Source of the DNA: a virus
Strand: one strand, 5' to 3'
DNA length: 64,000 nt
IMG/VR virus record: IMGVR_UViG_3300021963_000072
Coordinates: 27,364 to 91,363 of that record
Part shown: positions 56,301-62,128 of the stretch, piece after piece
Layout: every line of letters begins with the position of its first letter
How positions within the stretch are numbered: position 1 is the first letter of the stretch
The notes under the pieces: model-generated
What the model saw: only the letters and a program-made list of their open reading frames with translations
The model's database searches: none
Told to the model about the DNA's origin: nothing
Position numbers and translations under genes: made by a program

Positions 56301-58615
56301 AACTCTACGGGAATTCCAGTTTCATCAGTATATGATGGCAATGAAGAAGACATTATGTATAGATTATCTTCTTTATCTAAGTAGGTATTTTGAATGTTAC
56401 TTGAATAATTTTCAAGATTTGGTTTATTTAATAAATTGACTTTTGTTATTTGCTTATTTAAAATATAATTTTTGACTAAAATTGTTAACGAAATATCAGT
56501 AACAATATTTCCATTATCTTGAATAAATTGTACGTTTAATTTTTTATTTGATATTATTTTTGTAGCATAACATTTTAAATTTGGAGCTTCATCGAAATAA
56601 AAGAAATCGGATCTATGGAAATTATGCTGATCGTATAATTCTAATTCAAATATCCCACTTATACTATCTTTTAAAATAACATCTTTTATTCTATAAGAAA
56701 CTGGAATATTATATACCCAGTCGTTATCCTTTTTACGAGTAGATAATTTTCCTAAAGATTGTATTCTAATTTTATTTCCCTTTTCAAACAAATAGGTATC
56801 TTCATTTTGAATAAAATTCGATAAAACTCCCGTTATTCTAACTTTTATTTTTTTATCTAAATTTTTACTAGAAAATCCAAAAGCATAAGAATCATTATGA
56901 ACAATACTACCCTCAAAAATTTCATTGTTAATAACATCAGTAATTGAATCTAAAGTTTTGCACCCATAGAATTGAGTATTGGATTTTGATTCATAAGAAA
57001 TAGAAAATGTCAATGGACCACTTAAAGATTTTGTTGTTATTTCCAATATTCCCGAAGGAGGAAAACTAACAGTAGAATCGACATTTATTACGGTAGATCC
57101 GGGTTCAATTTTTTCAGTTACTATAGTTTTGGGGTGAATTGAAAATTGACTGAATAGTGTGCCTCTATAATTAATATCCCTTTCATATCCATCGTCAATA
57201 CTTATTACATAATAACTAGTATAATCTCTTTCTATTCTTTCAACAAACGATACAGTTCCCCTTGCAGCAGGTATAAAAGGTGTTTGCTCTTGATATAATG
57301 TTTGATTTTTTAATTCTTCAGGATTGCCTTCCAATACTTCCACAACCAAATTTCTCAAAACACTATAAGAAGCATTAGATGGAGAAATTAAAAAGTCACT
57401 TGGCCTAATAACTGAAACTTTCTTATCGTATAAGGCAGAAAACAAAATTTTAAATGATGTTTCAGTTCCTTTAGATGAATAAAAATCTTTTCCTTGCTTA
57501 ATGAACAATGATTCATTTAATTTGGGATCTAATTCTCTATTTTCAAATCCCGGAAGAATTTGATATTTTATCTTCTTTAAAAATTCTTTAAAGAAGATAG
57601 AATTTAGATTTAATACCTCAGTATCAATTGAATGAAACGTTGCAGAAGTTTTTTCAAACGTTAATTGATCTTCATTATCAACCAAAGAGGTGATGCCACT
57701 AAATCCCCTAACACAACCAAGAAGTTTTAATCCCTTTACATCATTACCTTTTATTTTAAGATCTATTGTATTTTTATCAATACTCTTATATAAAATTATT
57801 TCGTCATCAATTTTAAGCAGTCCATATGAAATCGGTAGTGATCTTCTATCGTTATTTTCAGAATAAATTATTATTTCATTGGAAACATCAGATATATTTT
57901 TATTAGATGAATTTCCTAAAACTACATGTGATATTTTTTTAATAAGTCCTTGATTTCTATCTCCATTAAATCTAATGCCCAAGTCAATAGAAATACCGAC
58001 ATCAAATCCCCTTCCAATAACTGTTAATATTATTTGATTTAAATCAGATGGATCATATAAATCTATTTTTTGACCAACTGGAATAAACAACTCATCTTTA
58101 TCAGATACAAAAATATCCGTATCATCTGTTTCATATTCAGTAACTGCTTCAGTAATAAAATCTTTGACTTTTAATGGATTATAATTTTTAAGTTTATATC
58201 TTTTTTCGGTATTTTTTAATTCAAATACAGTCCCATCTTCAGATATATTTGTTATTGTAAAATATTTTCCATCAATTTCAGAATCATTTGTATTATCAAT
58301 TAATACTACATCATCATTAATGTAGGTGTCATTTTCAACTGTGGTAATTTTTATATTACTAGTAATATTTTCTTTTATTATTTTTGTTATATTAATTTGT
58401 GGATTATATAAGTAATATAAATCATTTACTTGATTTAAAACATCTATTTTGATGTAGTTGCTTATATTTCTTAATATGTCAACGCTGCCAAAATTAATTT
58501 CTGTTGAATTATAGTATTCTTTTAAAAACTCACCAAGTAATGGAAATTCTACTCTAATAAATTCTGGAAGTTGGTATTCAACTATAGAACTTATTTTTAT
58601 TGTGGAGTTTTTCAT
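47387..58615 (-). CDS. giant gp7-like baseplate wedge/structural protein (3742 aa)
   Basis: A 3742-residue protein in the position of T4 gp7 (1032). The N-terminal about 450 residues recall the C-terminal part of T4 gp7: LPEFIRVEFPLLGEFLKEYY at 15-34 and FYSSKGTETSFKILFSALYD at about 375-395 (T4 gp7 has FYSTKG-EASYKFLF). It continues with many glycine/H-G-L modules, a VGG-rich segment at about 1018-1105, and a YHYH-like domain at about 1583-1685 (HSPIVGWAYDGNPIYGPYGY, HNGRYCKTPEYPNGVYAYFC). The last about 500 residues are Gly/Ser/Thr-rich beta structure. No frameshift or internal stop is seen across 11.2 kb. Role as wedge plus receptor-facing extension is inference. Confidence 0.85.
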   Translation of the reverse strand: MKNSTIKISSIVEYQLPEFIRVEFPLLGEFLKEYYNSTEINFGSVDILRNISNYIKIDVLNQVNDLYYLYNPQINITKIIKENITSNIKITTVENDTYINDDVVLIDNTNDSEIDGKYFTITNISEDGTVFELKNTEKRYKLKNYNPLKVKDFITEAVTEYETDDTDIFVSDKDELFIPVGQKIDLYDPSDLNQIILTVIGRGFDVGISIDLGIRFNGDRNQGLIKKISHVVLGNSSNKNISDVSNEIIIYSENNDRRSLPISYGLLKIDDEIILYKSIDKNTIDLKIKGNDVKGLKLLGCVRGFSGITSLVDNEDQLTFEKTSATFHSIDTEVLNLNSIFFKEFLKKIKYQILPGFENRELDPKLNESLFIKQGKDFYSSKGTETSFKILFSALYDKKVSVIRPSDFLISPSNASYSVLRNLVVEVLEGNPEELKNQTLYQEQTPFIPAARGTVSFVERIERDYTSYYVISIDDGYERDINYRGTLFSQFSIHPKTIVTEKIEPGSTVINVDSTVSFPPSGILEITTKSLSGPLTFSISYESKSNTQFYGCKTLDSITDVINNEIFEGSIVHNDSYAFGFSSKNLDKKIKVRITGVLSNFIQNEDTYLFEKGNKIRIQSLGKLSTRKKDNDWVYNIPVSYRIKDVILKDSISGIFELELYDQHNFHRSDFFYFDEAPNLKCYATKIISNKKLNVQFIQDNGNIVTDISLTILVKNYILNKQITKVNLLNKPNLENYSSNIQNTYLDKEDNLYIMSSSLPSYTDETGIPVELDIKDGSISGLFLFGKITSDGSVNSLSDKQFTDGTIDYSYITCFRESNNGIDNALKHGFYTGDQIIFRSLENDKSPIPDGIYFIKDFRIEGDLYGFKLARSTSLILNERYETLDLIPPFNVPEFRECRCTIQFFEYSNVDVNSPNYLLPSDIGPKKLIKKISSPTKGQEKIKTNYGKIGIFKNGVEILNYKSRSSIFFGDIQSIEVTSPGFGYDVINPPELNVLDTAGTQVRYNANKSTPIFNFSNSVPIKFGAVGGDVITYDGQGGELIIVEGKTLNLGEKNLYINQIGGSVLRINGLVATVGGVGGTQLSVGGVGGSEVRVGDKSVTIGDLGVGCVAFPSVTGSLERMDIIYPGFNYIGKPQIYITGGNGFDAIAEPVMESFSYQIEFPASSNNGILDTQNNIIGFSTYHNFENYEEIVYFSSSTSSVPGLENGSRYIISVENSSSVKLYKSKTDAISGINTVGIDGYSSGRHYLKSSKNKSKIGYISIVNPGSGYKNRKVSTLPENVNVISNIINIPNHGYSDGELLVHFSTGSLIGGLQENTSYYVTKIDNNNIKLSETFTGSDKTNDFYFLTKQYVNITSQGSGTHYFNYEPINVEIKGFIGVSTSAGQDLNAKVNPIFRGEISSIFISESGNNYGSSDIVNYVKQPSVEVVKGINAQAIPLITDGSIKEVLVLNSGKNYYSTPDVIVRGFGNGAVLVPEIEDGKLIRINVLYGGNGYDRSSTIIDIIDRGEGLRTSVKIKSWNINLLKRYELNSRLTNDEGFVFSDLGTDDLQYTHIYLSNTLRLLFHSEENSLYYPDIESDRVGNEAKHSPIVGWAYDGNPIYGPYGYKNGLSGTIVPMQSSYKLISQRTDGPSELLFPLGFFVEDYEYIDFTSEGSEYLDIHNGRYCKTPEYPNGVYAYFCTVNPSIRKEPAQTFIPQFPYVIGDFYESLPIEFNFDQKINQDTVDINKTSWYKNTSPYLLNNIDSSYRYLNQSNKIKEPISKIKYANYGEIEFVDIVVGGEDYKVNDTILFKNSDVIGQDATASISHIKGKEVTNIGVARSSFSNVEFEKNSNKSGFIGFTSTPHNYSDGDVVSITTPVERISFQKIKVKSNNLVLTSTLNTVAQTGLSTYIQVSGNIKYPDVRENDIYKFTDEENGYETIRILNIDTQKSIIRIERSVNANSGLSTVYSGTILQELPRKFESDLGIKTSYNSRTNYEYYFNSKNSVGFGTNISSGITSVVYTGSGISSITIPIRSIYLPNHNFETNQPLYFKGLLAYNKVGNPANILLQDSIVYSVKISKDLIGLSTTRVGFGTTGNVVNLLDNSDPLLYFNPAINNTENSLKTLKTNVFNAIVSQNIVTVSVGSTHGLLENDFIDIKLKPKNELNVIVEYNDENRLMVLNPRTFLSVNVDAVTDSIVIPAHKLSTGDKILYRSINQNGDNVPAISGLIDNQVYYVVAIDRNTISLCDTLYETRLEFPNYINLSNPQPGKIYQINPQILTFKNQTINFDLSHPSLSIASGNSLVRTSSFTFDIYSDANFNYKYFSSGNTKNFDVIKTGSIGVSNNARLKLYLSDDAPNNLFYKLTPILFENNLSSKLEILVDSEQTKNNRITCIESKYNGVYKVFGIIDNNPNEPPFSDAVFKYQIPLDPEQDSYTNENCTIEYSTNSIHAFGPISKISLNNRGRYFYTLPKETIINSTLGNGAILGGNSTSVGKIKSVDITDIGFNYSSDLSIRPIAKLPTIFKVEPLYSIDRIRIDSVGINYLTAPNIVVIDKKTGKIVDDVVLRYNLGDNFVTIDQNTKNLSSIEPRLVPINNSNAIPLLLNQQDIIILDVNNNAVPQEVVNGIDNALLSEDADDSEYNFPDSIQFSNLPTIQVFLKTEYSTIYDFPFQLGDFVFIEDVVTIAESQGLESKGFNSQSNGFAFYKVIRRDPNIGGAGASVTLDFKGYLDPDVENPEDSDSYKVDDFLSEAARIVPVKYFPKYTITLLKNNFSEDEFIRNESDILSGRGIVDQWDSANDYLKVGIFEDFNVGDIIIGESSKTKAIILKKINFDAFYNIDSTSVVNKGWTKDTGKLNLDLQRIHDSDYYQYFSYSLKSEVPINKWDDPVATLNHTAGFKRFSNLEVISRQKDFSGISTSQNDGAVTPITDLISSASVNCTYDFDLARELSFLSNNTLKSNQVIFNSRILQDYIESIDNRVLSIDDISKNFNPLPRETTYSIVSRNPSTKIRARKHFFYIQDRRFFNEKQMLILTTVHDDTDVFCGQYGRLETASDLGSFESEIIGSNQNVLFFPTKFDFNNYIVDYVSFEMSDDPEELEDVALGDVGRIYNQTGILTSGVLPGIGTAVVGIASTYRASKIFILVGSATTSYYEINELSIIHDDSDDIRLLEYGELITKTQDNFPDRSVSGIASYSARMGIGGTTYDIVMTPYNTLEDDYNIKAVTVSIANTDYSLTDNLGFDTGEVISFEQVGIGTTIPSFTEILNYSTQYKCAYVFLTVVGVKTDNVLAYDAGPQNHGISDWYAFENGTATYSAIYPNTKLIEVTNDGFENVLLTTGSNPQRGTISITSGSRYFANKPIHFIEPGNQHRISPVSYASTTFGHYIADRSSVGIPTETGVSYFNIFALPNQNNDNVIVTLYDQNQTGFGNTMGIGNTTGIGVTTVTIQPGKSGVLTTTTYDDWVFFTSTSPVIMTTYYYDSADSSPILDKGLLSPAISINNSTMTKYFTGLGVDRIRTAYDQPLSVSDYTAVSAFNQQTIISVETDDGSGSDMKQGIPIEYISNTYSYGETLSDYALIAPYPNTTVRVSYWNGSSWVLGEQHDLNGTSIETPDSAYRSGTSGFGVNLTFFGNAAELSGTANNFAGGANLWKFEGNNPFALFINDSANAETEMLGFSSSFTERQINKQYVSQEIQLINNQANSYITEYGKLVVPTPTETSGIGTVGVGTFSSRLEGSLTKLLFKPSPFTQFKIQGIQVNIGRF
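55349..55398. repeat. 20-bp direct repeat, period 30, in the VGG segment of the giant gene
   Basis: TCCTCCTACACCACCAACAG occurs exactly at 55349-55368 and 55379-55398, a 30-bp period that gives a 10-residue protein repeat with VGGVGG. Further VGG units flank it. Confidence 0.85.
57569..57599. repeat. perfect 13-bp-stem inverted repeat inside the giant gene
   Basis: TATCTTCTTTAAA (57569-57581), loop AATTC, TTTAAAGAAGATA (57587-57599). It lies within the gp7-like coding sequence and encodes a Phe/Lys-rich stretch. Confidence 0.8.
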
Positions 58616-58616
58616 A

Positions 58617-60539
58617 TTATCTTCTTACTAATAAATCTCGGTCTGAATAACTTGATGATGCTTTAAATATACTTCCAGATGTATCATTTCCAGAAACTAT
58701 GGAATCTTGAACAGCATTGATTAAAGAATTTGACACATCCAATTGCAAGTATAAATCTTGTAATGCAATAATATCATTTGATCTTGGCCTTAATGATAAT
58801 TCTATGATGTTTTCATTTCCAAAAACTTTATCTGTTTGAATAATATTTATCGGATATAAAAGAATCTCTCCTTTATTGTAATCTATTTCTCCCGCATTCT
58901 TCCTTACTATTAAAGGTTTATTTTCTTCGGTTAATTTAAATACAACTAATTTTCCTGTTCTTAAATCCGAATTTGGAATATCACTTATATAAACAGTATC
59001 GGATACTCCAGAAATCTTAAATCCACTAGATTTTAAATTATATCCTGACTCACATTCAATAAAAAAACTATTTCCGTAACAAATTTCATAACCAGCAAAT
59101 TGATTCAATGCTGCTCTCAAATCTCTTCGGATTTCAATTTTTGTAATATTGGAAGTAATAGATTCATTAGTTTTATCAATAATATTTAAAAATTTACTAT
59201 ATTTAAATCTTGCCCCATACGAATTTAATTCTGGAGATTTAGAATACTTTAATACATTTTTGCTAATAGAATCAATAAGTTTAGAAGCACTTTCTATTTT
59301 ATTCGTATTATAGTAAGCAATTGTTGAAAATTCAACATAAAGATATTTCAAATCTAATATTTCTGGTACAATTCCTGCAACTGTGTATTTTCTTAATGAA
59401 GATTTGAGATTGTCTTTAACAAAATTTGGAACAAACTGTCCATTTATTGGTTTAATAGTAATAAAAACCCTTCCATATTGGGGTGGATTTAAAACTTCTC
59501 CACCAAAAACAGATACAGATTCTGCCTCTGGATACAATTTGGGTATTAACGCTTCATAGTCCGATGCCGTGACTGCTCTGTATTGAGATGCGTATATTCT
59601 GGGAGCATAATTTCTAATTGAATTTACGCTTTCAATTTGCTTACCACCTCTTGATGGTGTATTTGTAATAACTATCGATACACCGCTAGTGACTATTGCA
59701 TCATTATTGGTAAATAACCTTCCACTATATCTAAAATCATTAACTCCGTTTGAAGTTTCACCATTGGAAATTATATAAGATACTTCTATAAAATTATTAT
59801 TTTCTAATTTTTCTCCAAAAATTCCATCTCCAAAAATTAACTCATATCTTTCATCGGACACTTCTTGTATAAAAAATACCTTTGAGTTTGAGTTTACCTC
59901 AAATATACTATCCGATAGATTAAACTTTCTACCAAATGATCTATTCTTTTCGTCTCTAACATTAACTCTAATCGTAGAAACGTCAATTCCGGCATTACCT
60001 AGAATAAATCTCTGCCCAGGAATTCTTGCATCTACAACAAAGTTCTCTGTTACGAAAGTCCCTTCTACAACTTCTATATTTTTAAATTGTGCAACATCAT
60101 TAATTACAGGAACCGTAATATCATCTAGGACAGAAAACACACCACCAGAAGATCCTGTTTGTCCCCTACTTGACCCAGATACGGCAATGCCCCTCTTCAA
60201 GGTCAATGTAATTGGTCTAGGTCCAGCAAAATTTTCAGTATCAACTTCAAATGTTACGTTTGCTCTTGATGAAGTTTTTGATCTTGGTACGTATCCAATG
60301 TTTCTTGCCAATGCAACAACATTCTCTCTCAGTGTTGCACTGTCTATAAAAACCTCATTTGCAATCATGTTTGCATTGAATGAGGTTATATAAGTATTGT
60401 AAGCTAAGACATCAACAACATTCGATAAGGTAGATCCCTCAAAATCATAATCCGTAAATTCACTATTAGATCTTAAATAATCTTTAAGTGTTGTCTTGAT
60501 TTGATTAAAATCAAGATTAGAAAAATTAACTAATCCCAT
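58617..60539 (-). CDS. 6: baseplate wedge protein gp6
   Basis: A 640-residue wedge protein (T4: 660), central ring component of the baseplate. MGLVNFSNLDFNQIKTTLKD, NTYITSFNANMIANEVFIDS, LARNIGYVPRSKTSSRANVT, YELIFGDGIFGEKLENN, and RAVTASDYEALIPKLYPEAE are the gp6/gpJ-family segments. It starts 1 nt after the gp25 stop and is followed 1 nt later by the gp7-like gene, so all three are in one transcript. Confidence 0.96.
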   Translation of the reverse strand: MGLVNFSNLDFNQIKTTLKDYLRSNSEFTDYDFEGSTLSNVVDVLAYNTYITSFNANMIANEVFIDSATLRENVVALARNIGYVPRSKTSSRANVTFEVDTENFAGPRPITLTLKRGIAVSGSSRGQTGSSGGVFSVLDDITVPVINDVAQFKNIEVVEGTFVTENFVVDARIPGQRFILGNAGIDVSTIRVNVRDEKNRSFGRKFNLSDSIFEVNSNSKVFFIQEVSDERYELIFGDGIFGEKLENNNFIEVSYIISNGETSNGVNDFRYSGRLFTNNDAIVTSGVSIVITNTPSRGGKQIESVNSIRNYAPRIYASQYRAVTASDYEALIPKLYPEAESVSVFGGEVLNPPQYGRVFITIKPINGQFVPNFVKDNLKSSLRKYTVAGIVPEILDLKYLYVEFSTIAYYNTNKIESASKLIDSISKNVLKYSKSPELNSYGARFKYSKFLNIIDKTNESITSNITKIEIRRDLRAALNQFAGYEICYGNSFFIECESGYNLKSSGFKISGVSDTVYISDIPNSDLRTGKLVVFKLTEENKPLIVRKNAGEIDYNKGEILLYPINIIQTDKVFGNENIIELSLRPRSNDIIALQDLYLQLDVSNSLINAVQDSIVSGNDTSGSIFKASSSYSDRDLLVRR

Positions 60540-60941
60540 TTATCGAATTGGTTGAAGGGCAAAATTTAGCTCTTGTGGCGGGACATCTATGCCTACAATT
60601 TTATAAGTTATTGTGACATTAAATTCTTGGTTGTCAAAATTTGCATCTACAATGACCTTATTTAATTTCACTCTTGGTTCATACAATGTAATTGTAGTAG
60701 ATATTTGGTCTTTTATGTCCGATGCTGTTAAACTGTCAAAATTTTCAAATAAAGACCTTGTAATCTCAGATCCCAATCCAGGAGAAAATGGTCTCTCTCC
60801 TGGATATGTGGATATTAAATTACGAATAGAACGCGCAATAGCAACCTCATTTTTAATAGAAAGAAGATCTCTATTAATAGGATTTGCCCTAAATGTAAGG
60901 CTAACATCCTTAAAAGATTTACTTGAGCGTTCTACTGGCAT
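60540..60941 (-). CDS. 25: baseplate wedge protein gp25
   Basis: A 133-residue protein (T4: 132) of the gp25/lysozyme-like wedge family that joins the sheath to the baseplate. NEVAIARSIRNLISTYPGER, PFSPGLGSEITRSLFENFDS, and the EPRVKLNKVIVDA segment (the conserved E-P-R) are present. It is first in the gp25-gp6-gp7 series. A late-type AATAAATA box and a small AACC/GGTT hairpin lie in its leader. Confidence 0.96.
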   Translation of the reverse strand: MPVERSSKSFKDVSLTFRANPINRDLLSIKNEVAIARSIRNLISTYPGERPFSPGLGSEITRSLFENFDSLTASDIKDQISTTITLYEPRVKLNKVIVDANFDNQEFNVTITYKIVGIDVPPQELNFALQPIR

Positions 60942-60963
60942 TTAAATTTAATTAACCTTTGGT

Positions 60964-60971
60964 TATTTATT
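60964..60971 (-). promoter_or_regulatory. late-type -10 box AATAAATA before gp25
   Basis: AATAAATA (minus) at 60971-60964, about 23 nt before the gp25 ATG; a TAACC-TTT-GGTTA hairpin (60953-60965) follows immediately. It would start the baseplate operon. Confidence 0.55.
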
Positions 60972-60986
60972 CAACTTTTATATAAA

Positions 60987-61211
60987 TTATCCGAAAATAG
61001 GTTCAGTTCCGTACTCCCAATCATCATAATCATCATCATTACGAATTTTTTCGTGAATTTCGTTCTGAGTTTTGAATTTATTCAAATTTTTTCTATTTTT
61101 TTCATGATCAACCTCTCTTAGAAGTTGATTTTCTTGATAATCAGTGATTAATTTTGTGGTTCCCCACATTTCTCTCATGTAATTTTGATCTCGATCCGAT
61201 TGTTTGCCCAT
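60987..61211 (-). CDS. small conserved protein upstream of gp25
   Basis: A 74-residue hydrophilic protein, MGKQSDRDQNYMREMWGTTK, with a helical middle (YQENQLLREVDHEKNRKN) and an acidic end (NDDDYDDWEYGTEP). It is a cyanophage-type small protein of unknown function. GGAG lies 7 nt before the ATG, just after a 6-bp hairpin (61220-61236). Confidence 0.8.
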   Translation of the reverse strand: MGKQSDRDQNYMREMWGTTKLITDYQENQLLREVDHEKNRKNLNKFKTQNEIHEKIRNDDDYDDWEYGTEPIFG

Positions 61212-61219
61212 TTTTGCTC

Positions 61220-61236
61220 CTGATTGACTAAATCAG
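61220..61236 (-). promoter_or_regulatory. hairpin adjoining the ribosome binding site
   Basis: CTGATT-TAGTC-AATCAG (minus) directly before GGAGC and the ATG at 61211; it follows the upstream stop at 61243. It could affect ribosome access or be a weak terminator lacking a T-run. Confidence 0.4.
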
Positions 61237-61242
61237 AACTTT

Positions 61243-61707
61243 TTAAGGGGTTTCTATCCCTTTATCGAGCAAATTTATGTCCTCTTCCAAGATTTCCTTC
61301 AAATAATCGTTGGACCAGTAGTTGTAGTAGTTGGTTTTTGCCAAAATTTCACGAAATTTTCTTAATTTTTCTCTTGGTTGAGCTAAAATAAGGTTATACT
61401 TGCCATTATTTGATTGAATACCATTAATATAGGTGTCATAGGAAGCACAATCTTCAAAAAACTTCCATTCTGAATACCTCTTATTATATATTTCTACCCA
61501 CTTTTGCACTTCATCAAGGTTAAACTCATTTTCTACAACATAAATGAGTACTTCATAACCTTCAATTGGTATAATCTCACATGCTTTACACTCAATAATA
61601 TCATATTTTGATTTTTTTGCAAAGGGACAAATAGCAAATCCCCCAAGATCTGGTCTTAATTCAGAAACATGCTGAATCCATTGTAAAATATCGTTTCTTA
61701 TAGTCAT
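61243..61707 (-). CDS. conserved protein with N-terminal ICPFAKK motif
   Basis: A 154-residue protein. GGFAICPFAKKSKYDIIECK near 22-41 resembles the C-P-F-A motif of DUF1415, a family of uncharacterised small proteins. Then come IPIEGYEVLIYVVENEFNLD, EVQKWVEIYNKRYSEWKFFE and LAQPREKLRKFREILAKTNY. A Cys pair (C27, C40) could bind a metal. Similar proteins precede gp25 in cyanophages; function unknown. Its leader (61708-61789) shows only a repeated TTATGAAT and a possible ATATAAAG box. Confidence 0.8.
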   Translation of the reverse strand: MTIRNDILQWIQHVSELRPDLGGFAICPFAKKSKYDIIECKACEIIPIEGYEVLIYVVENEFNLDEVQKWVEIYNKRYSEWKFFEDCASYDTYINGIQSNNGKYNLILAQPREKLRKFREILAKTNYYNYWSNDYLKEILEEDINLLDKGIETP

Positions 61708-61789
61708 AGAGAGACATTGGGGTATAGAGATATTTAATAGAGAGTAACGCGTAGCGGTGCTTTATATTCATAAGAATTCATAAAGACAC

Positions 61790-61813
61790 AAAAAAACAGG
61801 GGTTGCCCCCTGT
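61790..61813 (-). terminator. rho-independent terminator after the glycosyltransferase unit
   Basis: Minus-strand ACAGGGG, tetraloop GCAA, CCCCTGT, followed by six to seven T. It lies 10 nt after the stop at 61824 and separates this unit from the gp25 region. Confidence 0.93.
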
Positions 61814-61823
61814 AACTTTGTAA

Positions 61824-61970
61824 TTATTTTCCTTGTCCCCTATATTTTTTTCTTGCCCTATTTCTACTTGTTGCAGCATACTTGGTATTTTTCCCTGCAC
61901 CCTGTAGAGTTTTCTTGGGTATAGATTCCAAGAACACTGTTCCGATTAGTGATTTTTTAACAGCAGCCAT
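61824..61970 (-). CDS. small basic protein (48 aa)
   Basis: A 48-residue basic ORF, MAAVKKSLIGTVFLESIPKK, ending RARKKYRGQGK. The sequence is very like a tiny protein that recurs in T4-like cyanophages; function unknown, nucleic-acid binding possible from its charge. The ATG shares its A with the upstream stop (TAATG), so translation is coupled. It is the last gene before a terminator. Confidence 0.75.
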   Translation of the reverse strand: MAAVKKSLIGTVFLESIPKKTLQGAGKNTKYAATSRNRARKKYRGQGK

Positions 61971-62122
61971 TAGTCAATTGCCTCCAATTCAAGAAATTCT
62001 GGATCAAACTCTCCCTCATTATAAAACTTTTCTGCCAGTTCGTCAAGGACTTCTGTAGATTGTTCATAGGAAAGGTCTTTGTGAATGATTCGACCCTTAT
62101 ACAGAATATTAAACTTTCTCAT
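61970..62122 (-). CDS. small acidic protein (50 aa), phage YKG family
   Basis: A 50-residue ORF, MRKFNILYKGRIIHKDLSYE, ending EFLELEAID. The Y-x-K-G-x-x-I/V-x-H-x-L segment also appears in the protein at 63064-63261 (YLKGKCVYHSL), so the two may be distant relatives. The stop overlaps the next ATG (TAATG). Function unknown. Confidence 0.7.
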   Translation of the reverse strand: MRKFNILYKGRIIHKDLSYEQSTEVLDELAEKFYNEGEFDPEFLELEAID

Positions 62123-62128
62123 AAGATA

